The notes beneath the pieces are model-generated. The model searched no databases and was not told where the DNA came from. It worked only from the letters and a program-made list of their open reading frames with translations. Positions 16,910 through 25,005 of a stretch of 64,000 nt of DNA are shown in pieces (position 1 is the stretch's first letter; every line of letters begins with the position of its first letter). The DNA is from Streptomyces sp. NBC_01217 (lineage in GTDB: Bacteria > Actinomycetota > Actinomycetes > Streptomycetales > Streptomycetaceae): contig NZ_CP108539.1 of the NCBI RefSeq assembly GCF_035994185.1, positions 1 to 64,000 on the forward strand, read 5' to 3'. A program made the translations under genes and the position numbers.

Positions 16910-16945
16910 GCAGAGTTAGTTACGCCTTGATGTAACTAACTCTGC
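16910..16945. promoter_or_regulatory. AbiEi operator: 14-bp-armed inverted repeat
   Basis: GCAGAGTTAGTTAC, 8 bp, GTAACTAACTCTGC: a perfect inverted repeat 34 bp before the AbiEi start. Related half-sites lie at both sides (ATAGTTACAC near 16885, CTGTAACTATCTCTGCA near 16962). AbiEi antitoxins are known to bind paired inverted repeats in their promoter, so this is the likely operator. Confidence 0.8.
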
Positions 16946-17097
16946 ATGTCGCACTCGGTTCCCTGTAACTATCTCTGCAAGATCTCATCGGAGCCGGAAG
17001 CCCACCGCTTCCGCTCCGCCCCGGCCTGCCGGGCGCGCCACGCCGGAAACAAGGCGGCCGCTCGCATCCCATATTCGAACAGACGTAGCATTCCCGT

Positions 17098-17442
17098 GTG
17101 TCCACGTACGACTTTCCCCAGGATCTGCGCGATGCCCAGCTCGCGCTGCACGAGACCCGCGCCGCATACGAGCAGTACGCCGCCACGCTCCCGTGGTCGG
17201 CTGCGCCGATGCCCGGGTGGGAGGCCGACAAGCAGCTCCACAGCACCTACCGGTCCGGGAAGCCGGACAGCCCCGGCTACTCCGCCGAACAGGCCGCGGA
17301 GGTGGCCCGGTATCAGGCGGAGCTGCTCCGGCTGAGCACCGTGGTGTCGACGCACCCATACTGGTCGACGCTCGACAGTGGTGTGGTGACGGCGCGAATG
17401 ACACTCAAGCACGCCCACGAAGCCGGGGACGAGGCAGCTTAG
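17098..17442 (+). CDS. Small hypothetical protein, 114 aa
   Basis: Starts at GTG 17098 (VSTYDFPQDLRDAQLALHETRAAYEQYAATLPWS...). Predicted mostly helical, with a conserved-looking 'PGWEADKQLHSTYRSGKPDSPGY' region in the middle. No family recognised, no membrane segment. The next gene begins 2 bp after its stop, so the two form an operon. Its codon pattern is protein-like and both genes face away from the AbiE pair. Confidence 0.6.
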   Translation: MSTYDFPQDLRDAQLALHETRAAYEQYAATLPWSAAPMPGWEADKQLHSTYRSGKPDSPGYSAEQAAEVARYQAELLRLSTVVSTHPYWSTLDSGVVTARMTLKHAHEAGDEAA

Positions 17443-17444
17443 CC

Positions 17445-17759
17445 GTGTCCGGCTCCATATCCGACCTGGACAAGAACCGGGCCTTGGCTGAATGGCTGGA
17501 GTACTCGCTGCGCCAGACCCGCAATCGGATCCGGGAGCTGGAGATCCAGGAGCAGCAGGAGCAGCGTCGCCGGGAGCGGGCGGAGCAGTCCTGGAAGATC
17601 CAGCCGAAGCGGACCGGTGACACGGCGGTGCTGCACCGCGGCGGGTGCACCCTGTGCGCGGACATGGGGTTCATCAACCGCGAAGAAGCGATCATCGCCC
17701 TGGCCGAGCCGGACATCGAGGCCTGCCAGATCTGCAACCCCCAGACCGGCCTGACGTAG
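17445..17759 (+). CDS. DUF6233-family small protein
   Basis: A 104-residue protein of a family common in Streptomyces. Typical features: an N-terminal helix 'LAEWLEYSLRQTRNRIREL', a charged coiled segment rich in Glu/Arg, 'WKIQPKRTGDTAVLHRGGC' and the tail 'FINREEAIIALAEPDIEACQICNP'. The three conserved Cys (HRGGCTLC, EACQIC) suggest metal binding. Function unknown. The start GTG 17445 follows the previous stop by 2 bp. Confidence 0.7.
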   Translation: MSGSISDLDKNRALAEWLEYSLRQTRNRIRELEIQEQQEQRRRERAEQSWKIQPKRTGDTAVLHRGGCTLCADMGFINREEAIIALAEPDIEACQICNPQTGLT

Positions 17760-17765
17760 GACGGC

Positions 17766-17930
17766 CATACGGACTGCTCCGGATGCCTGTCCCAGCTCGT
17801 TGTGCTCCAGGAACTCCAGTGTCGCTGAGAGATCGATGTCCGGCAGGCGTGTGAGGTGGGCTCGGGCAGCGTCGAGGTGGTCACGGGTCTGATTCCAGCT
17901 GGCCTGCAGAGCCTTGCGATCACCGGTCAT
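17766..17930 (-). pseudogene. 5' fragment of a small (immunity-type) protein gene
   Basis: From ATG 17930 the minus strand reads MTGDRKALQASWNQTRDHLD... and on to 'DIDLSATLEFLEHNELGQA', which resembles small immunity-type proteins common in actinomycetes (EYLEHNELGLAF). After 'HNELGQ' the similarity stops and the frame runs antisense into the DUF6233 gene. I read it as a truncated gene whose 3' part was replaced; the 3' limit is approximate. Confidence 0.4.
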
Positions 17931-17961
17931 GGCGCCAGTGTTGCCGGTGCCCTGATCGAGG

Positions 17962-18156
17962 TCACGCGACTTTCGTTGGTCGTCCGCCCCAGCGCAGGCG
18001 CTTCTCGCTGCGAATGCGAGCACGCTCCTTCCGCTGGGCGGCGAGGACGTCGGGGTGCCGGGCATTCCTGTTGCGCCAGCGAAGGTAGGCGTGCAGAGCC
18101 CGGGTCTGGACGATGTGGTTGCGGCGGTGGGAGTTGGCCACGGTGACCGGATGCAT
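17962..18156 (-). pseudogene. C-terminal fragment of a transposase
   Basis: The frame contains 'RNHIVQTRALHAYLRWRN' and 'ARHPDVLAAQRKERARI', ending GGRPTKVA: from memory the C-terminal end of an actinobacterial DDE-type transposase. Nothing N-terminal to it is present; it abuts the resolvase fragment in another frame at ~18147. A relic of insertion and deletion. Confidence 0.55.
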
Positions 18157-18344
18157 CCTGCTTCGGTGAGTGCGTGGATCTGCCGATCGAGCAGTTGCCC
18201 CTTGGTGGACACGCGTGCGTATCCCACAAGGCCGCCGGTCCGTACGGCCGGAACGGGGGCGAGGAGATCGGCGGTGTCGTCATCCTGGGGTGGCTGCACC
18301 CGCCAGACCGTACAGAAAACGGTGCTCCTCAAGTTCTTGAGCAC
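18147..18344 (-). pseudogene. N-terminal fragment of a serine recombinase (resolvase)
   Basis: The frame reads ...GGLVGYARVSTKGQLLDRQIHALTEAGC, the catalytic-serine block of Tn3-type resolvases (YARVST), and then breaks off into transposase sequence. Only the first ~30 residues of the catalytic domain remain. Upstream, 18316-18373 has an inverted repeat (AAAACGGTG ... CACCGTTTT) that may be part of an old res or promoter site. Confidence 0.65.
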
Positions 18345-18434
18345 ATCGACTTTCTAACACCGTTTTATGGGCATGATCCGGTACCGATCCGGCCGCGCGC
18401 CGCCGGTTATCGATTTTGCTCATCAATCGGTCGA

Positions 18435-20816
18435 TTAATCAACAGTCGAGTGTCCCGCCGTTTCCTGCCATCCGGTGAGCTGCTCGCGCGTGGTCAGGGT
18501 GTCGGGGTGGACTTGGCCTAGCACCCGCACCATGTCCGGCAGCAGCTCGGCGTAGGCGGCCGCGGCACCGGCCGCATCCCCCGACTCACCCCGCCAGTAG
18601 GCCAGGTGGCTGCGGGTGGTCAGAGTGTCGGGGTGGACTTGGCCCAGCACCCGCACCATGTCCGGCAGCAGCTCGGCGTAGGCGGCCGCGGCACCGGCCG
18701 CATCCCCCGACTCACCCCGCCAGTAGGCCAGGCTGTACCGGGTGTTAAGGGTATCGGGGTGGTCTGGGCCCAGCACCCGGACGTGGTCGGCCAGCAGCTG
18801 TTCGAATGCGTTGGCGGCGCCGGCCGCATCCCCCGACTCACCCCGCCATCGGGCGAGGGTGTACCGGGTGTTCAGGGTGTGGGGGTGGTCTGGGCCCTGT
18901 ACCCGCAGGTAGTCCTCCAGCAGCCCCTCGAGGGCAGCCGTGGCGCCGGCCGCATCCCCCGACTCACCCCGCCACTGGGCGAGATGCATCCGGGCGGTGA
19001 GGGTGTGAGGGTGGTCCGGGCCCAGCACCCGGACCCGGTCGGCGAGCAGCTGTTCGAATGCGGCGGCGGCCCCGGCTGCATCCCCCGACACTCCCCGCCA
19101 CCAGAAGAGGAGGTTCCGGGTTTCGCGGGTGTCGGGGTGGTCCGGGCCCTGCACCCGCAGCCGGTCGATCACCAACTGCTCAAGGGCAGCGACGGCCCCG
19201 GCCGCATCCCCCGACTCACCCCGCCATCGGGCGAGGCTGTCCCGGGCGGTAAGGGTACCGGGATGGTCCGGGCCGAGGCGTTGGCCAGCGGTGTCGGCGA
19301 GGTTTTGGTAGTGGTCGGCGGCTGCGGTGACCTGGCCGCTCTTGCCGAGGCTTAGACCGGTGCGGAAGAGCACGGGGTGGGCGTCGGTCAGGTACAAGGC
19401 GTGATCGGCGTGACGGGTGAGGGCTTGTGCGTTGGCGCGCAGGACCTGTGCGAGGTTGGTGTCGCGTTCGATTTCGGGCCAGGCAGCCATGAGGGCGTCG
19501 GCGGCGGTGCGAGCGTACTGGTCTCGCTGATCGAGGGGGAGGGTGTCGCGGGTAGCGCGCTGGATGAGCTGGTGGACGCGTGCGGCCTGGTGGGGGGCGT
19601 TGGGGGTGTGGTCGATGAGGCTGAGCCGGTCCAGGGCACGCAGCGTGCGCACCGCGTCCCGGCGGGAGACGGGGGCCCGGTCCTCGGCGGGGCGCTGGCT
19701 GGTTGCGGTGCGGTGCGCGGCGAGGTGCGCGCGGGCCACCTCGCTGGTCAGCACCTCCTCGGGAATGCCGTTGGCATCGAGCAGGGCGGTCAGCTGGAGC
19801 ATGGGTCGGGCCAGTCCTGCGGGGGGCAGCCGGTCGGCGCGGTCGAGGGACAGGGACCAGGCGGCGGCGAGGGAGTGGGCCTGCTCGTCGGGCAGCGCGT
19901 CGGGCGCGAGGTCGGCGAGTGTGGTGGCGCGGTCGGCCAGCAGGTCGCGGTAGGCGGCCACGGTCTCGCCGGAGTCGATGAGGTGGGCGGCGGCCTGGGC
20001 CAACGCCAGGGCCAGGTGGCCGAGATCGGCGGCCAGGGCGGTGAGCTGGCCGGCGGGCTCGACTCGGCCGTGGGCGGCCAGGGACGTGGTGAGGTAGGCG
20101 GCCGCTTCGGCCTCGGTGAACAGGCCGACCTCGACCAGGCGGCGGCCTTCCCCGGTCAGGGCGGCGTCGCGGCGGCGGGTGGTGACCAGGGTCCGGCCGT
20201 ACGGGCTGGCAGGCGGCCACAGGCTGTACCGATTGTCGGGGTCGTCGGAGTTGACGACCAGGTCGTCGGGGTCGGCGACGTCGTCCAGGACGATCAGCCA
20301 CCGGCACGGCCGCTGCCCGACCTTCGGGGTCAGCCAGGCCAGGAAGGAGCGGGCCGCCTGTTCCGGATCGTCGGGGTCGGCCCGGCACAGCTCGATGCCG
20401 GCCTGCGCGTATCCGGCCACCACCGGGGAGCGGGCACTGGCGGTGACCCAGACCAGGACGTCCAGGCCGCCGGCGTCCCAGGCGGTGTGGGCGTAGTCCG
20501 CGGCGAGCTGGGTCTTGCCCACCCCACCCATCCCGGCCAGCACCTGGCGCAGGACTGCGGCGCCTCCGTCGTCGACCGCCGCCCGCAGCCGGTCCGCCTC
20601 AACCCGGTGCTGGAAGGACTGCGCCCGGGAGGGGAGGACGCCAACCTGGTGCGGCCACTCCGCGGGCACGCGCGGGGCAGCATGCCGATGCTGGTGGATT
20701 CCCCCGGTGACTGTGCCGGCGGCGATGCCGCCGCCGGTCGCGGTGATGCCCCCGGTGCCGTCGCCGACGGGGTGGTGCGGGACTTCGGGTGGGCTTGCGG
20801 TGGCCGGTCCGCTCAG
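18435..20816 (-). CDS. NLR-like STAND NTPase with TPR-type repeats
   Basis: Domains: a short glycine-rich N-terminal motif (residues ~18-43 if the gene starts at 20816), an NB-ARC-like NTPase with Walker A GMGGVGKT (~95-102) and Walker B 'WLIVLDDVADP', a winged-helix/linker region, then at least seven ~42-residue repeats of the 'LGPDHPDTLNTRYSLAYWRG' type. Such proteins sense a trigger with the repeats, oligomerise on ATP and activate an effector. The frame is open to 20816, where a CTG overlaps the stop of the partner gene (CTGA); the region 20669-20816 reads like protein and carries the motif. GTG 20669 is the first ordinary start and would lose the motif. Confidence 0.8.
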   Translation of the reverse strand: MSGPATASPPEVPHHPVGDGTGGITATGGGIAAGTVTGGIHQHRHAAPRVPAEWPHQVGVLPSRAQSFQHRVEADRLRAAVDDGGAAVLRQVLAGMGGVGKTQLAADYAHTAWDAGGLDVLVWVTASARSPVVAGYAQAGIELCRADPDDPEQAARSFLAWLTPKVGQRPCRWLIVLDDVADPDDLVVNSDDPDNRYSLWPPASPYGRTLVTTRRRDAALTGEGRRLVEVGLFTEAEAAAYLTTSLAAHGRVEPAGQLTALAADLGHLALALAQAAAHLIDSGETVAAYRDLLADRATTLADLAPDALPDEQAHSLAAAWSLSLDRADRLPPAGLARPMLQLTALLDANGIPEEVLTSEVARAHLAAHRTATSQRPAEDRAPVSRRDAVRTLRALDRLSLIDHTPNAPHQAARVHQLIQRATRDTLPLDQRDQYARTAADALMAAWPEIERDTNLAQVLRANAQALTRHADHALYLTDAHPVLFRTGLSLGKSGQVTAAADHYQNLADTAGQRLGPDHPGTLTARDSLARWRGESGDAAGAVAALEQLVIDRLRVQGPDHPDTRETRNLLFWWRGVSGDAAGAAAAFEQLLADRVRVLGPDHPHTLTARMHLAQWRGESGDAAGATAALEGLLEDYLRVQGPDHPHTLNTRYTLARWRGESGDAAGAANAFEQLLADHVRVLGPDHPDTLNTRYSLAYWRGESGDAAGAAAAYAELLPDMVRVLGQVHPDTLTTRSHLAYWRGESGDAAGAAAAYAELLPDMVRVLGQVHPDTLTTREQLTGWQETAGHSTVD
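18480..19260 (-). repeat. Tandem 126-bp repeats coding the TPR-type units
   Basis: About six to seven 126-bp units encode the 42-residue repeats of the NLR-like protein. The two units nearest the 3' end (near 18495-18620 and 18621-18746) are almost identical at DNA level, while the others have diverged. This shows recent unit duplication in the sensor region. Confidence 0.8.
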
Positions 20817-21286
20817 CCCTGGGGCGGAGCCGGCATGGGAGGGGTGCCGATCTGCGCCCCTCCGTGGATCACACCAGCCGCGATCGAGCCCTGCTCGGCA
20901 TGGATGTCTACCGTGGTCGCGGCCAGCCCGCCCGGTCCGGCGGCCACACCGCCCTGCGGGGAGTGCTGTGCGAGCAGGCTGCGCAGTTGCTCGGCCGCAC
21001 CCTCCCGCTCGGCACCGTCCAGGCTTTCCAGCAACGTCTCGATGCGGGTCTGCCAGACGCCCTCCTGCCGACTGCGTGCCTGCTCCTCCTCCGCTGGGTC
21101 GGTGGCCTGCACGGCGGCCGCGATCTGGTCCAGGCGCTCCAGCTCGGCCTGCTCACGCCGCGCATCGCCCCGGCCGAACCAGCGCGCCACCGCCTGCCGC
21201 AGCCCCCTCCATGCGTCCGTCCCCGCCGCTCCCACCAGCGCCGTGCCACCGGACGCGGCCAGCGCGATCAATGCCTGGTCGAGCAT
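20813..21286 (-). CDS. Small helical (Bell-like) protein with amyloid-type motif, partner of the NLR
   Basis: A 157-residue protein starting at ATG 21286 behind GGGGGAGG. The N-terminus is a hydrophobic helix with a conserved-looking 'TALVGAAGTDAWRGLRQAV' block; helices follow to ~105; the C-terminus (125-147) is a glycine-rich segment 'EQGSIAAGVIHGGAQIG'. The downstream STAND protein starts with the matching 'GGGIAAGTVTGGIHQH'. In published bacterial Bell/NLR gene pairs, a helical membrane-active effector carries a C-terminal amyloid motif that is templated by the same motif at the NLR N-terminus. Order, size and motif placement fit that model. No search was run, so the class is inferred. 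Confidence 0.65.
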   Translation of the reverse strand: MLDQALIALAASGGTALVGAAGTDAWRGLRQAVARWFGRGDARREQAELERLDQIAAAVQATDPAEEEQARSRQEGVWQTRIETLLESLDGAEREGAAEQLRSLLAQHSPQGGVAAGPGGLAATTVDIHAEQGSIAAGVIHGGAQIGTPPMPAPPQG

Positions 21287-21459
21287 CCCGACCTCCCCCT
21301 CATCGCGGTGTTGATGGGGACGGTAGCGCCGCATGCGGGCCCGACGCACCCGTCTCGCCGAAACCCACTTCCAGCCCAGGCCAGTTCCAGGCATCCATCG
21401 GCGTGCCGGTGGTGGTGTGGCCGGTGGCGTACAGGCCCAGGACGTCGTGCCTCAGTCCC

Positions 21460-21605
21460 GTGCACCGGGTCCTGGTGCGCCGAGGCCTCAACCGACTGCG
21501 GGACCTCGATCCGCCCACGGGCGAGCAGATGTGCGAGGTCATCCGCTACGAACACGACCGGGTCGGCGACCTGGTCCACGTCAACATCAAGATCCTCCCG
21601 CAGCA
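21460..21605 (+). pseudogene. Fragment of an IS481-type transposase
   Basis: The plus strand encodes 'VLVRRGLNRLRDLDPPTGE' followed by 'IRYEHDRVGDLVHVNIKIL', the segment of IS481-family transposases leading into the first catalytic Asp (normally 'GDLVHVDVKKL'). Here that Asp is Asn, and no further transposase sequence follows. A dead relic upstream of the HEPN-like gene. Confidence 0.6.
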
Positions 21606-21765
21606 GCTGACGTTCGAAGACGCCGTGGAACCAACGTCCGGAAACACCACAACCAGGGGCCAGGACGCCCCTCGGCGCCGATGGCGTGTGAGGTCTGCGA
21701 CAGCGGTCACCCGAGCAGGGAAATCCGGCCTCCTCCGGGCGGGCCGCCGGTGCACAATGCCCGGC

Positions 21766-22266
21766 ATGACCTATGTGAGCCCGTTCGGCGACATGGACAC
21801 GGACCACGAGTGGCCCGACGCGCTGTGTCTGTCCCGCACGCACTGCGCGAACGCGTCCGAGGAGACGATCGGCGAGTTCTACGAAGGCGCCATCGCGTTG
21901 ATTGACGCGGGGGTCCCGCAACCGGCCTTCTTCCTCGCCCGGCAGCTGGCCGAGCTTTCACTGAAGGCGTTCGTCGGGCCAGGACAGAAGGACGGCCACG
22001 ACCTCGGCAAGCTGTTGAAGCGGCTGCAGGAGAGCGGCGATGACCTATCCGCCGGGGACGACGACCGGCACCTGGTCGTCGAGTTCATCCGGGACCTGTA
22101 CGCCCGCGACCCGAGGGGCGACCAGGGGCGCTACGCGACCACCAAGGGCGGGGATCTCTCTCTGGCCGCGGTGTGCTGCGCGAACCCCGAGCTGTTCCGC
22201 CAGCACGTCGACCGCCTCTTCCTCTACACACAGCACCGAATCAGCCGGGTCGGCCAGAGCGCCTGA
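21766..22266 (+). CDS. HEPN-like hypothetical protein, 166 aa
   Basis: ATG 21766 (MTYVSPFGDMDTDHEWPD...). The core is a four-helix pattern, including 'YEGAIALIDAGVPQPAFFLA' and 'RQLAELSLKAFVGPG' followed by 'HDLGKLLKRL', which resembles HEPN-type proteins (helical, often RNases or partners of nucleotidyltransferases in defence). The RNase motif R-x4-6-H is not clear, so catalysis is unproven. It stands alone, 99 bp before the endonuclease VII-type gene on the same strand. Confidence 0.5.
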   Translation: MTYVSPFGDMDTDHEWPDALCLSRTHCANASEETIGEFYEGAIALIDAGVPQPAFFLARQLAELSLKAFVGPGQKDGHDLGKLLKRLQESGDDLSAGDDDRHLVVEFIRDLYARDPRGDQGRYATTKGGDLSLAAVCCANPELFRQHVDRLFLYTQHRISRVGQSA

Positions 22267-22364
22267 AGCGTCGGCTTACCCGTATCCGGACGGCCGTACG
22301 GCGATCCGTGCACGTGTGCGGGGGCTGAGTCGGTGTTGTCAGAGCCCGCTGTCACTATCCGGGC

Positions 22365-23645
22365 ATGGCCCAGATCAGCCCCAGGCTCGCCCGCACGTAC
22401 TTCGCGGAGATCTCCGCCGGATCCGCCGTCCCACTCGATCTGGACGACCTCGTGAGTATGGTGCGGCTGCGCCAGCACGGCCACGTCGTCCTCGGCGACA
22501 TCGCGGTCCGCTGCTACAAGTACAAGTCGAGGTGGACCTACGACGAACGCGACATCCGCCGCGCCGCCCAAGTGTTCGCCGACTTCCGCCTGGACCCTGA
22601 CGACGTAGTCGAGGTCCAGGTACCGCCCTACCGCGAGCGCGACGACCAGGACCCGGAGGAACGGGGCCGGGCCGACTGGCGGGAGCGGATCGCCTCCTGG
22701 ATGTACTGGCACGCCCGGCACAAGCACCAGCTGGAACGGCCGTACGAAGAGCGGGACGACAGCTGGCAGCGCATCGGCGTCGGCGGGATGCCGGGTGAAC
22801 TGACCTGGGAGGAGTTCATTGCAGCGTCCAGTGGGAGCCGGCGGAGCATCGGCAACACCAGGCCGCTGGAGCTGATGACCCGCTCGGACAGCGGCCTCTT
22901 CCTGCCGAGGACCTACGCCGACCTTCTCGCCCGCTGGGAACAGGTGACAGAGGAGCTCGTAGGCCGGGCCCGGATCTGTAGCCGCTGCCGCGCCCAGGGT
23001 CCCCGGTGGGGCGCTTGGCGCACACCGAGCCCGCTCGGCTACGTCACCCTGTGCCCGCCCTGCTCGGGATCCACGTTCCAGCGGTACACCGGTCACCTGC
23101 GCGGCGTGCTCTACGAGTCGGCCCGCACGCGCAGCACCCGCGCCGACGGCTATCTGTGCCGCATGTGCGCGGAGAGCCGGGCGTCGGTCTGGGATCACTG
23201 CCACGATCACGGATACGTGCGCGGCCCGTTGTGCGGCAGCTGCAACACCTACGAGGGGAAGAGCTCCGCGCACTCCTTCCTGCGGGACAAGGAGGGTTCC
23301 GCGCTGCACCTGCTGGAGTGCCGCGGCTGCCTGGAGCGGCGCACCCTGCCCGCCCGGTACCACGCCGCCCTCGCCCGGATGCATGTGGAGGCGACCGAGC
23401 GCCACGTCATCCGCTCCCGCCGCTGCAGGCGTGAGCCGTGGGTCGAGGACGTCGAACGCGGCCACGGCGCGTACCGCTTCGAGCTGTCCTGCTGGTGGCA
23501 CGACGCAGGATGGACGAAGACGGTCACGATGGTGGAGGCCGCGATGCTTGTGCGGGAGTTCGTCGACCAGGCGCTCGCGACCGCGCAGTCGAACGCCGTG
23601 GTGCCGGCCCCGCGTGCGGCATCGGACACGCCGTCCCCTGCGTGA
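22365..23645 (+). CDS. Endonuclease VII-type (His-Me finger) nuclease
   Basis: A 426-residue protein whose C-terminal half has the recombination-endonuclease VII signature: C265-x2-C268, then DHCHDHGYVRG (residues 277-287) and C290-x2-C293, i.e. two zinc-binding pairs around a beta-beta-alpha His-metal active site. A second Cys set (C205/C208, C230/C233) sits before it. The N-terminal ~200 residues are unrecognised and may recognise the target. T4 endonuclease VII resolves branched DNA; standalone relatives in actinomycetes are often phage or defence nucleases. ATG 22365 is the first good start. Confidence 0.8.
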   Translation: MAQISPRLARTYFAEISAGSAVPLDLDDLVSMVRLRQHGHVVLGDIAVRCYKYKSRWTYDERDIRRAAQVFADFRLDPDDVVEVQVPPYRERDDQDPEERGRADWRERIASWMYWHARHKHQLERPYEERDDSWQRIGVGGMPGELTWEEFIAASSGSRRSIGNTRPLELMTRSDSGLFLPRTYADLLARWEQVTEELVGRARICSRCRAQGPRWGAWRTPSPLGYVTLCPPCSGSTFQRYTGHLRGVLYESARTRSTRADGYLCRMCAESRASVWDHCHDHGYVRGPLCGSCNTYEGKSSAHSFLRDKEGSALHLLECRGCLERRTLPARYHAALARMHVEATERHVIRSRRCRREPWVEDVERGHGAYRFELSCWWHDAGWTKTVTMVEAAMLVREFVDQALATAQSNAVVPAPRAASDTPSPA

Positions 23646-23825
23646 CAGCGGGAAACGAAGCGAGCCCGGACCGATGGTCCGTGTGACTCAGCATGCTTGT
23701 TGTCGTCAACAGCACCACGCGATCTGCGGTTTCTCGGTCGTGTCAGCACCGTAGCTGTCGCTGAATCAGCGGGATACCTGACGGCTGCGGTGCTCGATCA
23801 CGCATAGCCTTTTGAACCAGCGGTC

Positions 23826-24719
23826 TCAGAAGGTTGTGCTGGTGTCGCTGCGGGGGTCGCCAACCGGGATCTGCTCATCGTAGAGACTGGCTCGGGCCAA
23901 GCGGCGCCACGGGCGGGCGTAGCGAAGGGCCATGTTGATGTCCTCGTCCTTCGAGTCGAGGTCGATGTTCGCGATCGCCAGGGCGGAACGTCCGTCCGGA
24001 AGACAGCGCGCCAGCCACCGCCCACCGGGTGCCACGATCCCGGACGGCACTGTGGCGCTGAACTGCGACGGGACGGAGTAGCCAAGCCAGTAGTTGTAGA
24101 GCGTCCCGTACGCCTGGGCGACGACTGCCCGGGGCGCGTCGTCCACCATCACCGATAGCAAGACGCAATCGACGTCCAGGCGCTCGTACTCGGCGAACAC
24201 CTCCGGGAAATTGGCCTCGATGCACAGTGCGAAGCCGAACCGGATGCCGTCCACCTCGACGACAAGCGGCTGTTGCCCCGGGGAGTACAGGAAGGAGACC
24301 TCGGTGTGCGAGAGAAATCGCTTGTCATACCGTGCGACCAGCTGGCCGTGGTCGGAGACGACGTAGAGGCTGTTGTGCGGCCGGTTGGGCTGTGTGAGCG
24401 GGTGGATCGATCCGAACACCGTCCACAGGCCGAGTTCCCCGGCGAGCGCGGTGATCGACTCCGCTTCCTCGCGCAGGACGTCCCACGCGGCACGACTCCA
24501 GTCGGCCGGGACCAGAGCACCGGCCGGCCCGGCCGCCACCACGTGCTTGCTGGGATAAGTGATTGCCCCTTCCGGGAACTGCACCAGCCGCGCACCCGCC
24601 CCGGCGGCCTCGACCATCAGGGCCCGGATCTCCAGCCCGGCCGCCCGCAGCGCTCCCCGGTCGGTGGGATCCTCCGGCACCGTGCTTTGTGCGACTGCCA
24701 TCCGCAACGTTCTCGCCAC
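23826..24719 (-). CDS. Carbon-nitrogen hydrolase (nitrilase superfamily)
   Basis: A 297-residue enzyme with the complete catalytic set: E50 (VQFPEGA), K133 (YDKRFLSHTE) and C166 (FALCIEANFPE). Members cleave amides or nitriles through a Cys thioester; the substrate cannot be told from the sequence. 'Fold' and length are standard. GTG 24719 is taken as start; ATG 24701 is possible. It stands alone between unrelated genes, with ~180 bp of apparent non-coding sequence downstream. Confidence 0.85.
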   Translation of the reverse strand: MARTLRMAVAQSTVPEDPTDRGALRAAGLEIRALMVEAAGAGARLVQFPEGAITYPSKHVVAAGPAGALVPADWSRAAWDVLREEAESITALAGELGLWTVFGSIHPLTQPNRPHNSLYVVSDHGQLVARYDKRFLSHTEVSFLYSPGQQPLVVEVDGIRFGFALCIEANFPEVFAEYERLDVDCVLLSVMVDDAPRAVVAQAYGTLYNYWLGYSVPSQFSATVPSGIVAPGGRWLARCLPDGRSALAIANIDLDSKDEDINMALRYARPWRRLARASLYDEQIPVGDPRSDTSTTF

Positions 24720-25005
24720 GCCGTGGACGGTACGGCTTGCCCAGATACAAGACCAGTGCCTTGCCGGACCTAGGCCGGATAGGAGTGGTCATCTGTCCGA
24801 CGATGTATCAGGAAGCCATTACGACGAGGAGGAGGCGGCAGAAGCCATCGAGGTTGGCCGCACACCACTGCGCACGCCTTCCGCTACGTAACGCCTGGTG
24901 CACATGTAGCAGCGCGGCGAGCTGGCTGACCGTCTACCGCAGATATTGCGCCCCCCTATGAGATAGGAGGGCCGGGCATGTTGACCATCCAGCAGACTGG
25001 CGTCC

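Noticed and set aside
17962..18344. A working resolvase or invertase gene
   Set aside because: Only the first ~30 residues of the catalytic domain remain before the sequence changes to transposase.
18480..19260. Regular repeats as a possible CRISPR array
   Set aside because: Units are 126 bp with no unique spacers and code for the 42-residue repeats of the NLR-like protein.
19377..21314. Plus-strand 645-aa open frame
   Set aside because: Gly/Val-rich shadow of the NLR-like gene on the other strand.
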